A stretch of DNA of 32,891 nucleotides from a virus. Made by a program: the position numbers and the translations under genes. Each line of letters begins with the position of its first letter. Within the stretch, counting starts at the first letter, position 1. Shown piece after piece: positions 32,273 to 32,891 of the stretch. The DNA is taken from positions 1 to 32,891 of the IMG/VR virus record IMGVR_UViG_3300027816_000272, one strand, 5' to 3'. The notes under the pieces are model-generated. The model was not told the DNA's origin, made no database searches, and saw nothing but the letters and a program-made list of their open reading frames with translations.

Positions 32273-32604
32273 TACGTAATCTCCAGAACTGAAACGATAA
32301 CATCGCCAGATGAAGCAATTGATGTGTTGACTTGTAAATAATCACCCGCTTCAAGCACCATTTTTTGATCACCACCAATAGGAACTAAAGCACCACCAGG
32401 AGCAATTGTCGCATCTTTGACAAGATAAACATTATTGGTAATGTTGCCGCCACTCAGAATGACATTTGCTGAGATTGGTGAGTTCGTGATGTTAGCAATT
32501 GTCATGCCAATCACAGTTGCTTGTACTCCAGCACCAGCCGAATAGACATTTTGTGCCGTAGTTCCAGCAGCTTTGAGTGTTTGATTTTTAAAAGTATTGG
32601 CCAT
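32272..32604 (-). CDS. Small beta-rich structural protein (110 aa)
   Basis: Begins MANTFKNQTLKAAGTTAQNVYSA and continues with ATVIGMTIANITNSPISANVIL, a lysine/aspartate-containing middle (YLVKDATIAPGGALVPIGG) and the turn VLEAGDYLQVNTS before the last strand. This resembles small virion proteins that cap or decorate baseplates and fibres in marine myoviruses, and two others in this window. I chose the ATG at 32602-32604, which sits six bases after AGAGGA, not the in-frame TTG one codon upstream. A late promoter-like element lies 28 bases upstream. Confidence 0.75.
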   Translation of the reverse strand: MANTFKNQTLKAAGTTAQNVYSAGAGVQATVIGMTIANITNSPISANVILSGGNITNNVYLVKDATIAPGGALVPIGGDQKMVLEAGDYLQVNTSIASSGDVIVSVLEIT

Positions 32605-32631
32605 CAAAATCCTCTAATTTTACAGTTTGAA

Positions 32632-32641
32632 TCTATTTATC
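32632..32641 (-). promoter_or_regulatory. Late promoter core (GATAAATAGA)
   Basis: The minus strand reads GATAAATAGA one base beyond the stop of the partial fibre gene and about 28 bases before the next ATG, in a non-coding gap. It is close to the T4 consensus TATAAATA. Confidence 0.6.
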
Positions 32642-32891
32642 TTATCCTAAGGCAATCGCAAACGCTAATGCTCTTCCTTCAATATCACTTATACCTGAAC
32701 CAGAAATTGTTCCAGTAAAACTTACATTACCAACAACGTTACCAGTAACGGCTAGATCACCACCGACAGTGAAATCGGTGTTTGCGTAGAATGTGCCACC
32801 AACGCCGTTCGTTAGATTGTTCGCAACGGCAATTAAATCTTCAGTTGCTATAAGCCATTGCTGAAAGGTATTCGCAGTTGTTACCTGATTA
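32642..32891 (-). CDS. C-terminal end of a fibre/structural protein (partial, cut by window edge)
   Basis: An open frame enters from the right edge and ends at TAA 32642-32644, giving 82 complete visible codons. It reads TTANTFQQWLIATEDLIAVAN, a beta coat segment (FTVGGDLAVTGNVVGNVSFTG), and an end GRALAFAIALG. The NTFQQWLxxTxDLI pattern and the coat segment are common in fibre and structural proteins of marine myoviruses. The end resembles that of the giant fibre (GKAIAMALVFGG). The start lies outside the window. Confidence 0.7.
   Translation of the reverse strand, partial: NQVTTANTFQQWLIATEDLIAVANNLTNGVGGTFYANTDFTVGGDLAVTGNVVGNVSFTGTISGSGISDIEGRALAFAIALG

Noticed and set aside
1-32891. tRNA genes, integrase, attachment sites or insertion sequences
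   Set aside because: No cloverleaf, recombinase motif or terminal inverted repeat was seen. Genes cover nearly the whole window and no gap without a gene exceeds about 100 bases.

Overview
The window is a fragment of a T4-like myovirus (contractile tail). Every credible gene lies on the minus strand, packed with gaps of a few bases or with 1-4 base overlaps, and is read from right to left. In transcription order the left half holds genes 13, 14, 15, 16, 17, 18, 19, 20, 67, 68, 21 and the first codons of 22, which is the T4 late-gene order. DNA is AT-rich. T4-type late promoter cores (TAAATA, once the exact TATAAATA) precede several genes. The fibre repeats and several small hypothetical proteins resemble those of marine and freshwater T4-like phages of the cyanophage/pelagiphage kind. 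No host-specific marker gene such as psbA is present, so the host is undetermined.

Layout. Positions 1-2373 hold the prohead core and protease block: start of gp22, gp21 protease, a 120-aa unknown, a gp68-like basic core protein, a 219-aa probable core protein, and gp67. Positions 2385-8041 hold portal gp20, tail tube gp19, tail sheath gp18 and large terminase gp17. A Dps-like ferritin gene (8045-8479) sits between the large and small terminase genes. Positions 8484-11741 hold gp16, gp15, gp14 and gp13. From 11745 to the right end, about 21 kb, is an unusually large tail-fibre/adhesin cluster where T4 has genes 9-12 and wac. It includes a 1028-aa structural protein, a 1820-aa fibre made largely of 7-residue repeats, a 649-aa glycine-rich adhesin, a 1171-aa adhesin combining a LamG-like fold with a predicted beta-propeller, a tail assembly chaperone-like protein, and many small beta-structured proteins that share modules.

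How it works together. gp20, gp67, gp68 and gp22 build the prohead, gp21 matures it, gp16/gp17 package DNA, gp13/gp14 complete the neck, and gp18/gp19/gp15 form the tail. The fibre cluster supplies host recognition. It appears to be assembled from a small stock of reused parts: a decapeptide repeat (five proteins), a beta module (four proteins, six copies), a heptad repeat, and short hydrophobic Gly-ending C-termini. Near-identical DNA repeats in the cluster suggest ongoing recombination. Two hairpin terminators and a handful of late promoters divide the block into transcription units.
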